The notes: a model not told the origin generated them from the letters alone. A stretch of DNA of 29,425 nucleotides from an uncultured Lachnospiraceae bacterium (GCA_910586585.1 CAJUKA010000049.1:1-29425), one strand, 5' to 3'. Shown: positions 17,329-26,412, counted from the stretch's first letter. Numbers and translations: made by a program.

Positions 17329-17572
17329 TTATCATGCCACCTCCATGTGACTTCAATGTACACTCGAAATCCCCATGCTTCGAACATACATTTTACTAGT
17401 GTTTTCTACACTGTTTCAGTAAATTCCCTTTTACCTTCCAAACAGGAAATTGCAGATTTCCTGCCTGCTTATAAAAATTTATACTCTTATATAGTATATC
17501 GTCACTTTTTATTAATCTTTTAGAAACTGTGAAAAATAATACAAAAGAAGATGGATCCATTCAAGCCAGTTG

Positions 17573-17644
17573 ATGATCCCTGAATATGATAAAGAACACC
17601 TGCAGGTATCATTCGTGAAAAATCCATTTCCAAACGCAAGATGA
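17573..17644 (+). pseudogene. Possible C-terminal remnant of a lost plus-strand gene
   Basis: The reading MIPEYDKEHLQVSFVKNPF and four further residues ends at a TGA inside the base of a terminator-like hairpin. In-frame stops close by prevent extension upstream and there is no ribosome site. The position, directly before a hairpin with a T-rich tail on the same strand, suggests the last codons of a deleted gene. I do not recognise the parent protein. Confidence 0.3.
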
Positions 17645-17685
17645 GCCAAATGGATACTATCCTATCCACTTGGCTCATTGTTTTC
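17641..17685. terminator. Strong hairpin after the remnant and beyond ferritin
   Basis: Sixteen-base arms 17641-17656 and 17663-17678 pair with a single mismatch position (A opposite C) around a 6-base loop. On the plus strand it is followed by TGTTTTC. On the minus strand, the ferritin direction, the following sequence is only moderately T-rich. It most likely ends ferritin transcription and formerly ended a plus-strand gene. Confidence 0.6.
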
Positions 17686-17695
17686 AAATCAATTC

Positions 17696-18205
17696 TTAGA
17701 GCACCAGCGATGGCGCTGTGTAAACTCTAGCCGCCAGTTCACTGTTTAACAGATATAAGCTGCGTGCATCATCACCAAAAAGTTCCATTTTGGTAATCAA
17801 ATCTATTGAGTTTTTCTCTTCTTCTCCCTGTTCTTTGATAAACCAGTCCAAAAACTGTGTGGTACGGAAATCCTTTGACTCCTGAGCCGCCTCATAAATA
17901 GTATTGATTAACGATGTCACATACTTCTCATGCGCAAGCCCCTCTTTGAGCGGATCAATTAGTTTCTCAAACGTCTTATCTGGTTTTGCAACCGCCTCAA
18001 AAGTAACTTTTTCTCCATTGTTCTGAAGATACCGATACATCAAAAGCGCATGGTCCTGCTCTTCTTTTGCCTGAACCTCAAACCAGTTTGCAAATCCGTC
18101 CAATCCCTTTTGTGTATAAAAATTTGCCATGTCAAGATATAAATACGCAGAGTAAAACTCCTTGTTAATTTGATCATTTATTAAAGCTGAAACCTTATTA
18201 TTCAT
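17696..18205 (-). CDS. ftnA: Ferritin (bacterial non-haem type)
   Basis: This 169-residue protein should form the 24-subunit cytoplasmic shell that oxidises and stores iron. The ferroxidase ligands line up with FtnA: Glu16, Glu49 and His52 in KEEQDHA, Glu93 in AHEKYV, and Gln126 with Glu129/130 in EQGEEE. AGGAGA lies six bases before the ATG. It is preceded by its own promoter and a possible 43-codon small ORF. No Fur box was recognised. It is downstream of the DUF5682 gene on the same strand, but the good promoter suggests separate transcription. Confidence 0.96.
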   Translation of the reverse strand: MNNKVSALINDQINKEFYSAYLYLDMANFYTQKGLDGFANWFEVQAKEEQDHALLMYRYLQNNGEKVTFEAVAKPDKTFEKLIDPLKEGLAHEKYVTSLINTIYEAAQESKDFRTTQFLDWFIKEQGEEEKNSIDLITKMELFGDDARSLYLLNSELAARVYTAPSLVL

Positions 18206-18219
18206 CTACTTTCTCCTAT

Positions 18220-18351
18220 CTATTCGAATGTACTTCCAGAGCCTTTTTGTGCACCAATCGCTTCATAACTCTTTGCATCATCCAGGCTCATACACTTTTT
18301 ATGTCCAATGATTTCTATCATTTCATATGAATTCTTATGTTGAATGTCCAT
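18220..18351 (-). CDS. Candidate small ORF, 43 aa, in the ferritin leader
   Basis: An ATG at 18351 opens 43 codons that end 15 bases before the ferritin start, on the same predicted transcript. The peptide begins MDIQHKNSYEMIEIIGHKKC and continues with MSLDDAKSYEAIGAQKG, ending STFE. It is hydrophilic, with one Cys. No clear ribosome site precedes the ATG, so translation is uncertain. It may be a real small protein, a decayed gene or chance. Confidence 0.35.
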   Translation of the reverse strand: MDIQHKNSYEMIEIIGHKKCMSLDDAKSYEAIGAQKGSGSTFE

Positions 18352-18367
18352 CGCACTGACAATCCTT

Positions 18368-18396
18368 ATTATACTATTTCTAAGTTTCGATAGCAA
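18368..18396 (-). promoter_or_regulatory. Promoter for ferritin
   Basis: On the minus strand TTGCTA, a 17-base spacer and a perfect TATAAT. The start of transcription would be near 18361, giving a leader of about 155 bases that contains the 43-codon ORF. Confidence 0.6.
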
Positions 18397-18459
18397 GCAT
18401 TTTATAAACGGACTTCAAAAAACAGTAACAGTTCAGCCATGCCCTCAATTTGAGAAAAG

Positions 18460-20853
18460 CTACGAATTTTCCATCTGTACTTTTACATATTCATCAAGTT
18501 CTTTGCCATATGCATACCACTCCGGCAGAATTTCACAGCGCTCCATAATATCAGCGCCCTGTTTTCCATGAAGTTTTGCCGCCATATGTGCAATTCTGTC
18601 AGTCTCAGAAGGCGTAAAATATGTAAATGCCATGCGAAGCTGAGGCAGCAATTCCATAAATTCATCTTTGTTCACTTCTCCAAAAAATTTGTCCAGCATT
18701 GTCAAAATATGCCCGCCAATAAAAATCAAATCCTTTGCTGTATAAAACAATCCGCGAAAAAAAACGGCAGTCTGCATAAGCTGTTCCCGTGTTCCTGTCA
18801 AATAGCCCCGACACGCCGCCTCGACATGTGCTGACGACTCCCGTCCGCTTCCATACAAAATGCCAAGGATACAGCCATGAAGTCCCGCATGAATCTGCAA
18901 ATCTTGAAGCATCTTCTTGAGCGCTTCATAATATAATTCCTTTTCTCGCTCCATATCCTCTGACTTGCCTGTGATTCGGTACAGCAGCTTTAAAACATCC
19001 ATGCAGGAAGCAAGATTTTCGTCCTTGATTCCAGTCATAGACGGAAGAATTGTTATCAGCTTGTATACCGCATTGTGAAGCAAACCAGAAAGCGCAAGCT
19101 GTGAGTCATAAAGCCCACTCAATTCCTGCATCATCATTAAATAATTGAGCGCTTCTGCAATCGAATAAAAATCCGTATCCACCAATATTCGTTCATCTAC
19201 TTGTGCATAAACAGCTTCAAGCTGTTTTGACAGCCCCATCTCAAACACCTGTGTCAAAAGCTTTGCTGCTGAACCTGCGCCAAGCTCCTTTTTGAGACGC
19301 TCCTGAACCAAACTTCCTGCTGCCTCCTCTATCGTTGCACCATGAACCGACACATCAATCAGCATAGACGGAACCTGTTCATTCCACTTGTATTTCCAGA
19401 TTTCCCGAATCAAGTTCTTGTCTCGTTTCAATTGAAGATTAGGACCTTTGGTTCGTTTCGCAAAAGTTGTCTCCAAAAATAAAGTGCGGTGAAAAAACTG
19501 GCTGATTTTTCTGTGTTTTGGCTCTGAAAAAATAGACAGCGCCATCTCCGTTTCCAGCGTAGCATGAATTTTTAAGCGAAATGATTTGCATTGTGCCTCA
19601 AAATCCTGCAAAATTGGGGGCACCTCCGCTTGGGAACAAAGAGTTCCTGTTCCTTCTCCAATCATCATTCTGCGCAGTATCCGAAGCGGCAAATCCGAAG
19701 CAATATTGCACTCTCCCTTGACATAACAAGAGCGCGCCGCGTCCAAAAGTTCATATGCCCCTGGCTGCGGTTTTTGACGCAGGTTGCTAAGTCCATGTGC
19801 CATCTGCCACGCACAAATTTCGTCATAAGTAGAAAGATATCCTTCTTTTTTCCGCACTTCCTTGCCGGACAATACCAGCATATCAAGAACAGCTTTCTGG
19901 TATGGCTTTTGTGTTTCCTCTTTGCCTTCCCAGACTTTTTGATAAAACCCAACAAATGGCATACCGCTGGCATAACCATTCAAGGCGTCCGCAGCTTCCA
20001 TAGAATATGGCATCAAATATACACTCTGGTCCTTATCTGATACCTTGCCAGAACGTTTTTTAATCGTTCGTTTTGTCTGTACCCACTGTTTTCCAGACAA
20101 TCGCTCTGCAAGCGCTGGCGTGTGAAAACCGCCTGTCACAACAAGGAGCCTTTTGTTCTCTTTGGTTTTGCTTTTTTCTACTACCCATTGAACAATCTTG
20201 GCTGCCATGTGTGCTTCCCGATCAATGCAGCCTTCTTCCTGCAAAACCTCCAACGGGGTATTTTGTCTTGCTAAGGTACAGTATGTCAGCAAATGGGAAA
20301 ACCATGTTTGGCTGTCCTCATACAACCCATTTAACTCAAAATACTTCTCCCAAAATTCATCAAAACTTCGAAGGTTTGCCTTTTCACACAACTTTTCTAT
20401 ATATGTATTGCGCGAAAGCAAATAATCATCATTATATGAATTTTTTCCCTCTTCCTTTAGCAATCCCTTTCCTTTTGCGGACGCTGCCAGAATATCTCCA
20501 TAGGACAAGTCGATAAAAGCCGCTTCAATTCCTCTGCGGGCAGCCTCACGCACTGCATGCAGTTCTGGAGAATACTCCAAAAAAGGATAATAGCACTTAT
20601 AATGCTCCTGCTCTTCCGAAAGTATCTTTGCTTTATCATGATATGCATAGTAAATAGCAAAAGGCGCATGGGTATCCTCATGCACCATAATTGGCAGCAA
20701 TGCATTCGCGTTTTGTGGTCCCTCTACCAAAATCGCAGAAGGGTTCCAGGATTCGATAACCTTTTGTAACTGCAAAGAACAAGCCAGACTGTGATGCCTG
20801 ACAGGAAGCAGCATTATTTCAGCCATTTCCTCGCTTCGTAATATCGTTTCCAT
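18460..20853 (-). CDS. DUF5682 family protein (EreA/ChaN-like N-terminal domain)
   Basis: The 797-residue protein matches the DUF5682 pattern. The N-terminal part has PVRHHSLAC (His20/His21), ILVEGPQNAN (Glu44), AAFIDLSYGD (112-120) and VVTGGFHTPAL (His244). These conserved His and Glu residues suggest an erythromycin-esterase/ChaN/TraB-like fold, perhaps a metal-binding hydrolase. The remaining ~500 residues are helical. The start at 20853 has AAGG six bases upstream and overlaps the MoxR gene by 40 bases, so the two are coupled. DUF5682 genes usually occur with a MoxR ATPase, a VWA protein and often a SWIM zinc-finger protein; only the ATPase is here. Biochemical function is unknown. Confidence 0.85.
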   Translation of the reverse strand: METILRSEEMAEIMLLPVRHHSLACSLQLQKVIESWNPSAILVEGPQNANALLPIMVHEDTHAPFAIYYAYHDKAKILSEEQEHYKCYYPFLEYSPELHAVREAARRGIEAAFIDLSYGDILAASAKGKGLLKEEGKNSYNDDYLLSRNTYIEKLCEKANLRSFDEFWEKYFELNGLYEDSQTWFSHLLTYCTLARQNTPLEVLQEEGCIDREAHMAAKIVQWVVEKSKTKENKRLLVVTGGFHTPALAERLSGKQWVQTKRTIKKRSGKVSDKDQSVYLMPYSMEAADALNGYASGMPFVGFYQKVWEGKEETQKPYQKAVLDMLVLSGKEVRKKEGYLSTYDEICAWQMAHGLSNLRQKPQPGAYELLDAARSCYVKGECNIASDLPLRILRRMMIGEGTGTLCSQAEVPPILQDFEAQCKSFRLKIHATLETEMALSIFSEPKHRKISQFFHRTLFLETTFAKRTKGPNLQLKRDKNLIREIWKYKWNEQVPSMLIDVSVHGATIEEAAGSLVQERLKKELGAGSAAKLLTQVFEMGLSKQLEAVYAQVDERILVDTDFYSIAEALNYLMMMQELSGLYDSQLALSGLLHNAVYKLITILPSMTGIKDENLASCMDVLKLLYRITGKSEDMEREKELYYEALKKMLQDLQIHAGLHGCILGILYGSGRESSAHVEAACRGYLTGTREQLMQTAVFFRGLFYTAKDLIFIGGHILTMLDKFFGEVNKDEFMELLPQLRMAFTYFTPSETDRIAHMAAKLHGKQGADIMERCEILPEWYAYGKELDEYVKVQMENS

Positions 20854-21923
20854 AATCCACCTTCTTTGCCGCTTTTGTCTCGGATAACGGTGTTAAAATA
20901 ACCTCTCACTTTCTCCATATCATCTTTATTTTCTTTGGAGACCGCACCAACTAGATTTTGTACAAGACAATCGACATCCATACATTCATCCCCATAATAA
21001 TAGCCGGTTAGCATTGTCTGAAAATAAACGGAGACTGCTTCTGCGGTACTCATAACCGCCGAGGGCTTATCAATCCTGTGTCCATAGGAGGAAATCCCTT
21101 CCCGAAGCTCATGGTACGTAGATGCAAGCAAATCCGCCACGTCTTCGTCTGGTTCCATGCAAATAGCATTTTCCTGTGCAAGCTTCTTTGCTTCATTTAA
21201 GATAATTTGCTTTTCCAAAGAAACTTCCCGCACTGGCATTACCGTTTCAAAGTTAAAGCGGCGCTTCAAAGCACTGCTCATTTCGTTTACGCCTTTATCT
21301 CTTGTATTGGCTGTGCCAATCACATTAAACCCAGGGCGCGCAAACAAAAAGCCCTCGTCGCCTAACTCTGGCACATTCAATATCTTATCACTCAAAACAC
21401 TAATTAAACTGTCCTGAATTTCCGCTGGCGTTCTTGTAATCTCTTCAAATCTTGTCAGGATTCCCTTTTCCATTCCCACATAAAGCGGAGAAGGCACCAT
21501 TGCCTCTCTGCTAGGTCCTTTTGCCAGCAAAAGTGCATAATTCCAGGAATATTTAATCATATCCTCCGTGGTTCCTGCCGTGCCCTGAATGGTATTGGTA
21601 CTGACGCCGCTGATAGCTGCTGACAAAAGCTCTGAAAGCATCGTCTTGGCGGTTCCTGGCTCTCCCACCAGCATCAGACCACGATTGCCCGCCAGTGTGA
21701 CAATACAGCGTTCAATCAAAGCATCATTTCCAAAATACTTTTTTTGTATCTGATATTCTTTTCCCTGATATGAAATCGGCTGTGAACTGCCCAAAATAAA
21801 GGTCCTGACTGCCTTTGGAGACATCTGCCAATTTTGCGGGCACCTGCCTGTATCTGTATTTTTCAGCACTTCAAGCTCTTCTTTGTATTGTACCTCTACA
21901 GGAGGTTTTATTGCTTCCTGCAT
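20814..21923 (-). CDS. MoxR-type AAA+ ATPase
   Basis: The 369-residue protein has one AAA+ domain: Walker A GEPGTAKT (87-94), Walker B region ILTRFEEI with Glu160/161, where a Glu replaces the usual Asp, sensor 1 GTANTRDKG (Asn206), and arginine finger ALKRRFNFE (about 221-222). MoxR ATPases act as chaperones that remodel or metallate partner proteins, normally through a VWA-domain protein. An AAAGGG ribosome site is about 11 bases before the ATG. It lies 75 bases after murA on the same strand and overlaps the DUF5682 gene, its likely working partner. Confidence 0.92.
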   Translation of the reverse strand: MQEAIKPPVEVQYKEELEVLKNTDTGRCPQNWQMSPKAVRTFILGSSQPISYQGKEYQIQKKYFGNDALIERCIVTLAGNRGLMLVGEPGTAKTMLSELLSAAISGVSTNTIQGTAGTTEDMIKYSWNYALLLAKGPSREAMVPSPLYVGMEKGILTRFEEITRTPAEIQDSLISVLSDKILNVPELGDEGFLFARPGFNVIGTANTRDKGVNEMSSALKRRFNFETVMPVREVSLEKQIILNEAKKLAQENAICMEPDEDVADLLASTYHELREGISSYGHRIDKPSAVMSTAEAVSVYFQTMLTGYYYGDECMDVDCLVQNLVGAVSKENKDDMEKVRGYFNTVIRDKSGKEGGLWKRYYEARKWLK

Positions 21924-21997
21924 TCTTATGCATCCCTTTCCTCTAAAAGCCTTTCTATGTCACTGCATACCCTCAATATCGGGTTGAGACAAGACTT

Positions 21998-23290
21998 TTA
22001 CCCTACTTTCAGCTTAAACTTCTGTAAATCTTTTTCCGATACTACTTTTTCTATCTGTGCACCAAGGCTTTGAAGCTTCACATCAAAGTCCTCATAACCA
22101 CGTTCAATATATTTGATATCATCAACGGTGCTGAATCCTTCTGCGGTAAGACAGGCAAGCACAAGTGCGGCGCCTGCGCGAAGATCTGGCGCTGTGAGAT
22201 TCGCACTTGTAAACTTTTCTACGCCCACAATAATCGCCGTATTGCCCTCAACCTTTATATTCGATCCCATCTTTGCAAGCTCATCAACATATTTAAAACG
22301 ATTGTCAAAAATACTTTCTGTTACAATGCTTGTCCCCTGTGCAAGCGCTAAGGATACTGTAATCTGAGGCTGCATATCTGTCGGAAATCCTGGATAAGGC
22401 AGCGTCTTAACGTGTGTGCTCTCAAAGCGTTTTGCAGATACCACGCGCACCGCATCATCTGATTCTTCAATTTGACAGCCCATCTCAATCAGCTTTGCTG
22501 TCGTTGATTCTAAATGCTTTGGAATCACATTTTTCACAGTGACATCCCCTTTGGTTATCGCCGCCGCAAACATAAACGTGCCTGCTTCTATCTGATCTGG
22601 AATAATTGAGTACTCCGATGCATGAAGCTTTTTTACTCCAGACACGCGGATAACATCTGTGCCAGCTCCCTTAACATTTGCCCCCATAGAATTGAGGAAG
22701 TTCGCCACATCAACCACATGTGGTTCCTTTGCTGCATTTTCTATGACTGTTTTTCCTTCCGCCAGTGCAGACGCAAGCATAATATTAATCGTAGCGCCCA
22801 CAGAAACTGTATCCAGATAAATATGCGCGCCTTTCAGATGCTTCGCATCTGCGATGATAAGGCCATGTTCTATCTTTACATCTGCGCCAAGTGCCTTAAA
22901 ACCCTTAATATGCAAATCAATTTTGCGGCTGCCAATATTGCATCCGCCTGGAAGCGCCACTTCTGCATGTTTATATTTTCCAAGCAGTGCACCAAGAAGA
23001 TAATAGGACGCCCTAATTTTTTTGATATAATCATCTTCTATCACAAGTCCTGATATCATAGATGCATTCACTCTAACTGTATGTCTGTCTCTTCTATATA
23101 CAATAACCCCGATACTTTCCATCGCCTGAAGCAGAACATTAATATCTCTTACATCCGGCAGATTTTCGATAACGGTCATCTCATCTGTCATAATTGATGC
23201 TGCCAGTACGCCCAATGCTGCATTCTTGGCGCCACCAATCTCAACCTCACCAACCAGGGGATTGCCCCCCTTAATAGCGTATTGCTCCAT
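21998..23290 (-). CDS. murA: UDP-N-acetylglucosamine 1-carboxyvinyltransferase
   Basis: MurA transfers enolpyruvate from PEP to UDP-GlcNAc, the first committed step of peptidoglycan synthesis, in the cytoplasm. The 430-residue length is standard. Lys22 in IGGAKNAAL and the catalytic Cys117 in PGGCNIGSRKIDLHIKG are present, so fosfomycin sensitivity at this site would be expected. GAGGTG lies six bases before the ATG, and a consensus-like promoter is at 23352-23380. Firmicutes often carry two paralogues; which one this is cannot be decided from the sequence alone. The MoxR and DUF5682 genes follow and may share the transcript. Confidence 0.97.
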   Translation of the reverse strand: MEQYAIKGGNPLVGEVEIGGAKNAALGVLAASIMTDEMTVIENLPDVRDINVLLQAMESIGVIVYRRDRHTVRVNASMISGLVIEDDYIKKIRASYYLLGALLGKYKHAEVALPGGCNIGSRKIDLHIKGFKALGADVKIEHGLIIADAKHLKGAHIYLDTVSVGATINIMLASALAEGKTVIENAAKEPHVVDVANFLNSMGANVKGAGTDVIRVSGVKKLHASEYSIIPDQIEAGTFMFAAAITKGDVTVKNVIPKHLESTTAKLIEMGCQIEESDDAVRVVSAKRFESTHVKTLPYPGFPTDMQPQITVSLALAQGTSIVTESIFDNRFKYVDELAKMGSNIKVEGNTAIIVGVEKFTSANLTAPDLRAGAALVLACLTAEGFSTVDDIKYIERGYEDFDVKLQSLGAQIEKVVSEKDLQKFKLKVG

Positions 23291-23351
23291 CCGCCCACCT
23301 CATAATTTTCTTAACTTTAGATTCTGTTCTTATTTTTCCTAAACCTCTCCG

Positions 23352-23380
23352 ATTATATACCTTTTTTAAACATTTGTAAA
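23352..23380 (-). promoter_or_regulatory. Promoter for murA
   Basis: On the minus strand TTTACA, a 17-base spacer and a perfect TATAAT, about 60 bases before the murA start codon. Confidence 0.65.
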
Positions 23381-23485
23381 CTGCCAGACTGCTTGTATAA
23401 ATTTGTATAATGTTATGATTTTTTGTCAAATTTCACAGATTTTATATTTGAAAATAAAAATTGCCGCACAAACTGGAAAACCCTG

Positions 23486-25066
23486 TCAGTTCAAATAGTT
23501 TAAGGGGTTGACAGCAGTGCCATTAATCCGTATCTCAAAATGCAGATGTGGTCCGGTGCTTCGTCCGGTATTTCCGCTTAAAGCAATCCGCTCTCCTTGG
23601 GATACTGTCTGTCCTGGCTTCACCAGAACTTTGCTCAAATGACCATATCTTGTCTGTCTGCCATCTCCATGACTGATATAAACTGCATATCCATAACCGC
23701 TTGCCCATCCTGCATGTGTTACAGTACCTGCATTGGAAGCTACGACTGTCGTACCAATTGGTACCGCCCAGTCAATACCCTTATGGTTGGTTGAAGCACC
23801 TTTGGTTGGTGCACTTCTTGCGCCAAAGCCTGAACTGCGTCTTCCTCCTGCTATTGGCTTGATATAGGTAGGTGGTATCTTCGTTCCGCGCTCTACAATT
23901 TTGGGAACTGCTTCTGCGTAAACTTCTTCTTTGAGGATTTCTCGGCCGATTTCCTGTCCATTTTTGTACTCTATCAAAGCAGCAACTTTTCGCCGGCCCG
24001 CTGATGGTTCCTGTCTTGTCTCTTTTTGGTTCGTATACCAGTCATCATTTAGAATATATTGTACTTCTGCCTCATAATCTTCTGTATAAACTTGCTCTTC
24101 CTTCCATATGATAGAAAGATCCGGCTCTGGAACTGTCAAAACCAACTCCTGATCAACACGGATCATCGTCGTCTCATCTTCAAGGGCATCATTGATTGCG
24201 ATTAGTTCATCCATCGCAATATTGTGGTCCAAACAGATCTGAGAGAGTGTATCTCCCTTTACAACCTTATATATCACCTGTACTTCCTGTTCTTTTGTTA
24301 CAAGATTGACAGCCTCCTCCACACTGTTTAGCTCATCCTCAAGCAAATATGCTTCCACTACTTCAATTTTGTCTGCATAATCAATATCGGTAAGTCCAAT
24401 GTCATAATCTTCAAAACGTTTTTCAACTTTTGGTTCTATCGATGCAAAAATGTGGTTAAAATCCGCCTCTATTCCTGCCGCCGTTTCGAGTGCGTCTTCT
24501 TCTTTGGAAGCATCTGTGTGTGACAAGACAACCGCCTCAAGGACATTTACCTCACGGTCTGCGTCAAGTTCAAGCGCAACCTGGTACTGATTGGCAGTGT
24601 CATATGGCGCCAGCGCCTGCTCAAGCAGCTCATGCACTTCCCCATAGGAGCCCAGGTTTACAGAGGTATCATTTACTTTCACAGTATAAGAACGATGCAG
24701 CGTCTTTCGTATGCTGTCCTTCATAACTTTTGTCATATTTTCAACCACGGTATCTTCGTTATCAACGGCCGCCCAGATTTTTTCGCTTCCCTCCATTTCC
24801 AACTCCGCGTCCATAAATACCAGTTCGTTGCTTTCATCCTGTGCAACTGCTTGTCTTCTTGCCTCTGTCAGCAATCTGTCAAGATTGTCTGCTGATGCTA
24901 AATTCCCCACTGCAACACCATTTAATTTGATCGCAAAAAAATTATCTCCTGTGTGTTGAAATGGTTGTGCTGATGGAAATAAAAATGCGCATACGGTCAA
25001 TGTTATAGCCGCCGCTTCTATACAGCACAATCTCAATCTATTATAATAATGTTTTCCATTTTTCAT
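23486..25066 (-). CDS. M23 family metallopeptidase with LysM and G5 domains
   Basis: The 526-residue protein probably cuts peptidoglycan cross-bridges outside the cell. Order: membrane anchor or signal (about 13-31), an extended region (40-260), a LysM wall-binding domain (266-312, YKVVKGDTLSQ...), a G5-like domain (about 320-395, ending EAVPKIVERGTK), and an M23 domain (about 410-526). Zinc ligands are His428 and Asp432 in NHKGID and His509 in GPHLHFE, with catalytic His476 and His507, so the active site is complete. The ATG has GAGG about 13 bases upstream, a long spacing. It follows the flavin reductase gene by 60 bases and may be co-transcribed. Confidence 0.94.
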   Translation of the reverse strand: MKNGKHYYNRLRLCCIEAAAITLTVCAFLFPSAQPFQHTGDNFFAIKLNGVAVGNLASADNLDRLLTEARRQAVAQDESNELVFMDAELEMEGSEKIWAAVDNEDTVVENMTKVMKDSIRKTLHRSYTVKVNDTSVNLGSYGEVHELLEQALAPYDTANQYQVALELDADREVNVLEAVVLSHTDASKEEDALETAAGIEADFNHIFASIEPKVEKRFEDYDIGLTDIDYADKIEVVEAYLLEDELNSVEEAVNLVTKEQEVQVIYKVVKGDTLSQICLDHNIAMDELIAINDALEDETTMIRVDQELVLTVPEPDLSIIWKEEQVYTEDYEAEVQYILNDDWYTNQKETRQEPSAGRRKVAALIEYKNGQEIGREILKEEVYAEAVPKIVERGTKIPPTYIKPIAGGRRSSGFGARSAPTKGASTNHKGIDWAVPIGTTVVASNAGTVTHAGWASGYGYAVYISHGDGRQTRYGHLSKVLVKPGQTVSQGERIALSGNTGRSTGPHLHFEIRINGTAVNPLNYLN

Positions 25067-25126
25067 TTTATTTAAGTGCCTCTATTCTTTATCTCAAGGT
25101 TCGTATACCTCTATACGCTGCCTGTA

Positions 25127-25696
25127 CTATACATTCTTTTTTTGTACGCTGTATCCAAATCTGCCAAGCTTCTCTCCCAATGCAAAATATTCTCCATGAC
25201 TGTACACAATCGGTTCTGCGTCTTCCAGACAGAAACTTCCTTTCTCATTCATATACTTATCATCCACATGTACTGCCACTACCTTAGCAGCAAACATGTC
25301 ATGAGAGCCCAACTGCTCCACTTTTGTCACCTTGCATTCAATATTAACAGGGCTCTCAGCAATGCAAGGAGCCATAACAAAATCGGAAGCAAACGGCGTC
25401 AGCTTCATTTCCTTCCATTTATCTACATCTTTCCCACTCTTGACTCCACAATAATCCGCAGCATATGCAAGTTCTTTTGTTGTAAGATTTATCACAAACT
25501 CACCTGTCTCCAAAAGCATATGATGCGAATGTCTTGACGGCCGCACAGAAATACTGACCATAGGCGGATTGGTGCATATAGTCCCAGCCCATGCAACTGT
25601 AATAATATTGGCCTTTCCCGCTTTATCTGCCACGCTCACCATTACCACCGGCAAGGGATAAAGCATATTTCCAGGTTTAAACGAAATTTTTGCCAT
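25127..25696 (-). CDS. Flavin reductase-like, FMN-binding split-barrel protein
   Basis: From ATG 25696, with AAAGGGG eight bases upstream, the protein has 189 residues. It is recognisable by GNMLYPLPVVMVSV, the FMN-binding ITVAWAGTICTNPPMVSISV and the following SGEFVIN-like segment (TGEFVINLT). This is the flavoprotein family that includes flavin reductases and many uncharacterised anaerobe proteins. The FMN is probably bound in the cytoplasm as a homodimer; the electron donor and substrate are unknown. Its start lies 13 bases after the stop of the coiled-coil gene, so they share an operon. Confidence 0.9.
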   Translation of the reverse strand: MAKISFKPGNMLYPLPVVMVSVADKAGKANIITVAWAGTICTNPPMVSISVRPSRHSHHMLLETGEFVINLTTKELAYAADYCGVKSGKDVDKWKEMKLTPFASDFVMAPCIAESPVNIECKVTKVEQLGSHDMFAAKVVAVHVDDKYMNEKGSFCLEDAEPIVYSHGEYFALGEKLGRFGYSVQKKNV

Positions 25697-25709
25697 CTCC
25701 GCCGCCCCT

Positions 25710-26333
25710 TTATTTGATAATTCCTGCTGCCATAAGCGCCCACAAAACCACGCTGACGATAGACGCAAGCATTGATATCACACTGAATTTCATTACCTTT
25801 CCAAGCTTTGCATTGATCGCGTTTTTTTCCTCTTGCGCACTCTCCGTATAGCGCTTGAGCTCATCTACAACAACAGCTTGTACATTTCGATACACCTTCA
25901 CATTTTCTTTATGTACAAAATCATCTGAACGCTGAAATTTATTTTCAAGAAGATTTGTAATCACTGAAATATCCGACTGTTTTTTCGCCTCGTCCACACG
26001 CTCCTTCTCAAGGCGCTCTTCTTCCTTTTTTTCAAGTTCTGAATCGCGGTTTTTTGTCTGTTCTTCGGTCAGGTCCTTCAAAACTGCAATCAATTTCTCT
26101 TCGTCTTCCTTCATGCGTTGAATTTTTCCCGCATTTTCACCAATTACCAATTCAAGCCGTTCAGAAAGCTCCGTATTTTTATAACTCAGTTTTCGCATCT
26201 CCTGCAAAATTTTTTCATATTCAGACACTTGCATCTGCAGCCGTTTCATCTCCTCTGCTTCTGCCTGTGAATTTGCATTAATCATCTCCTGCGCACTAAA
26301 TTTCTGCGCCAGTTTATCCATAAAATTATCCAT
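25710..26333 (-). CDS. Coiled-coil protein with C-terminal membrane anchor
   Basis: About 207 residues from ATG 26333; an ATG seven codons earlier (26354) is possible because GGAG precedes it closely. I prefer MDNFMDKLAQKF because that opening looks like the conserved head of the group. The middle (about 25-125) is a strong charged coiled coil, and the last 25 residues (VISMLASIVSVVLWALMAAGIIK) form one membrane helix, so it is tail-anchored with the coil in the cytoplasm. The function is unknown. The flavin reductase gene follows 13 bases downstream. Confidence 0.8.
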   Translation of the reverse strand: MDNFMDKLAQKFSAQEMINANSQAEAEEMKRLQMQVSEYEKILQEMRKLSYKNTELSERLELVIGENAGKIQRMKEDEEKLIAVLKDLTEEQTKNRDSELEKKEEERLEKERVDEAKKQSDISVITNLLENKFQRSDDFVHKENVKVYRNVQAVVVDELKRYTESAQEEKNAINAKLGKVMKFSVISMLASIVSVVLWALMAAGIIK

Positions 26334-26383
26334 TCCTAAACCGTGCCTTTCCATTTGCTCCGTTTGTACTGAAACCTAAAGAA

Positions 26384-26412
26384 ATTGTATCATTAAATTA
26401 AATTCGTTACAA
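26384..26412 (-). promoter_or_regulatory. Promoter for the coiled-coil/flavin reductase operon
   Basis: On the minus strand TTGTAA, a 17-base spacer and TACAAT (5 of 6 to the -10 consensus). The predicted start near 26377 fits either start codon of the coiled-coil gene. Confidence 0.5.

Larger units (their letters stand above)
17329..17695. other. Intergenic stretch, 367 bases
   Basis: It holds the presumed promoter region of the 194-aa gene and fbp (AT-rich, no convincing hexamers). It also has a perfect inverted repeat CAGGAAAT/ATTTCCTG at 17443-17463, a short plus-strand gene remnant (17573-17644) and a strong hairpin (17641-17678). Nothing else was seen. Confidence 0.5.
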
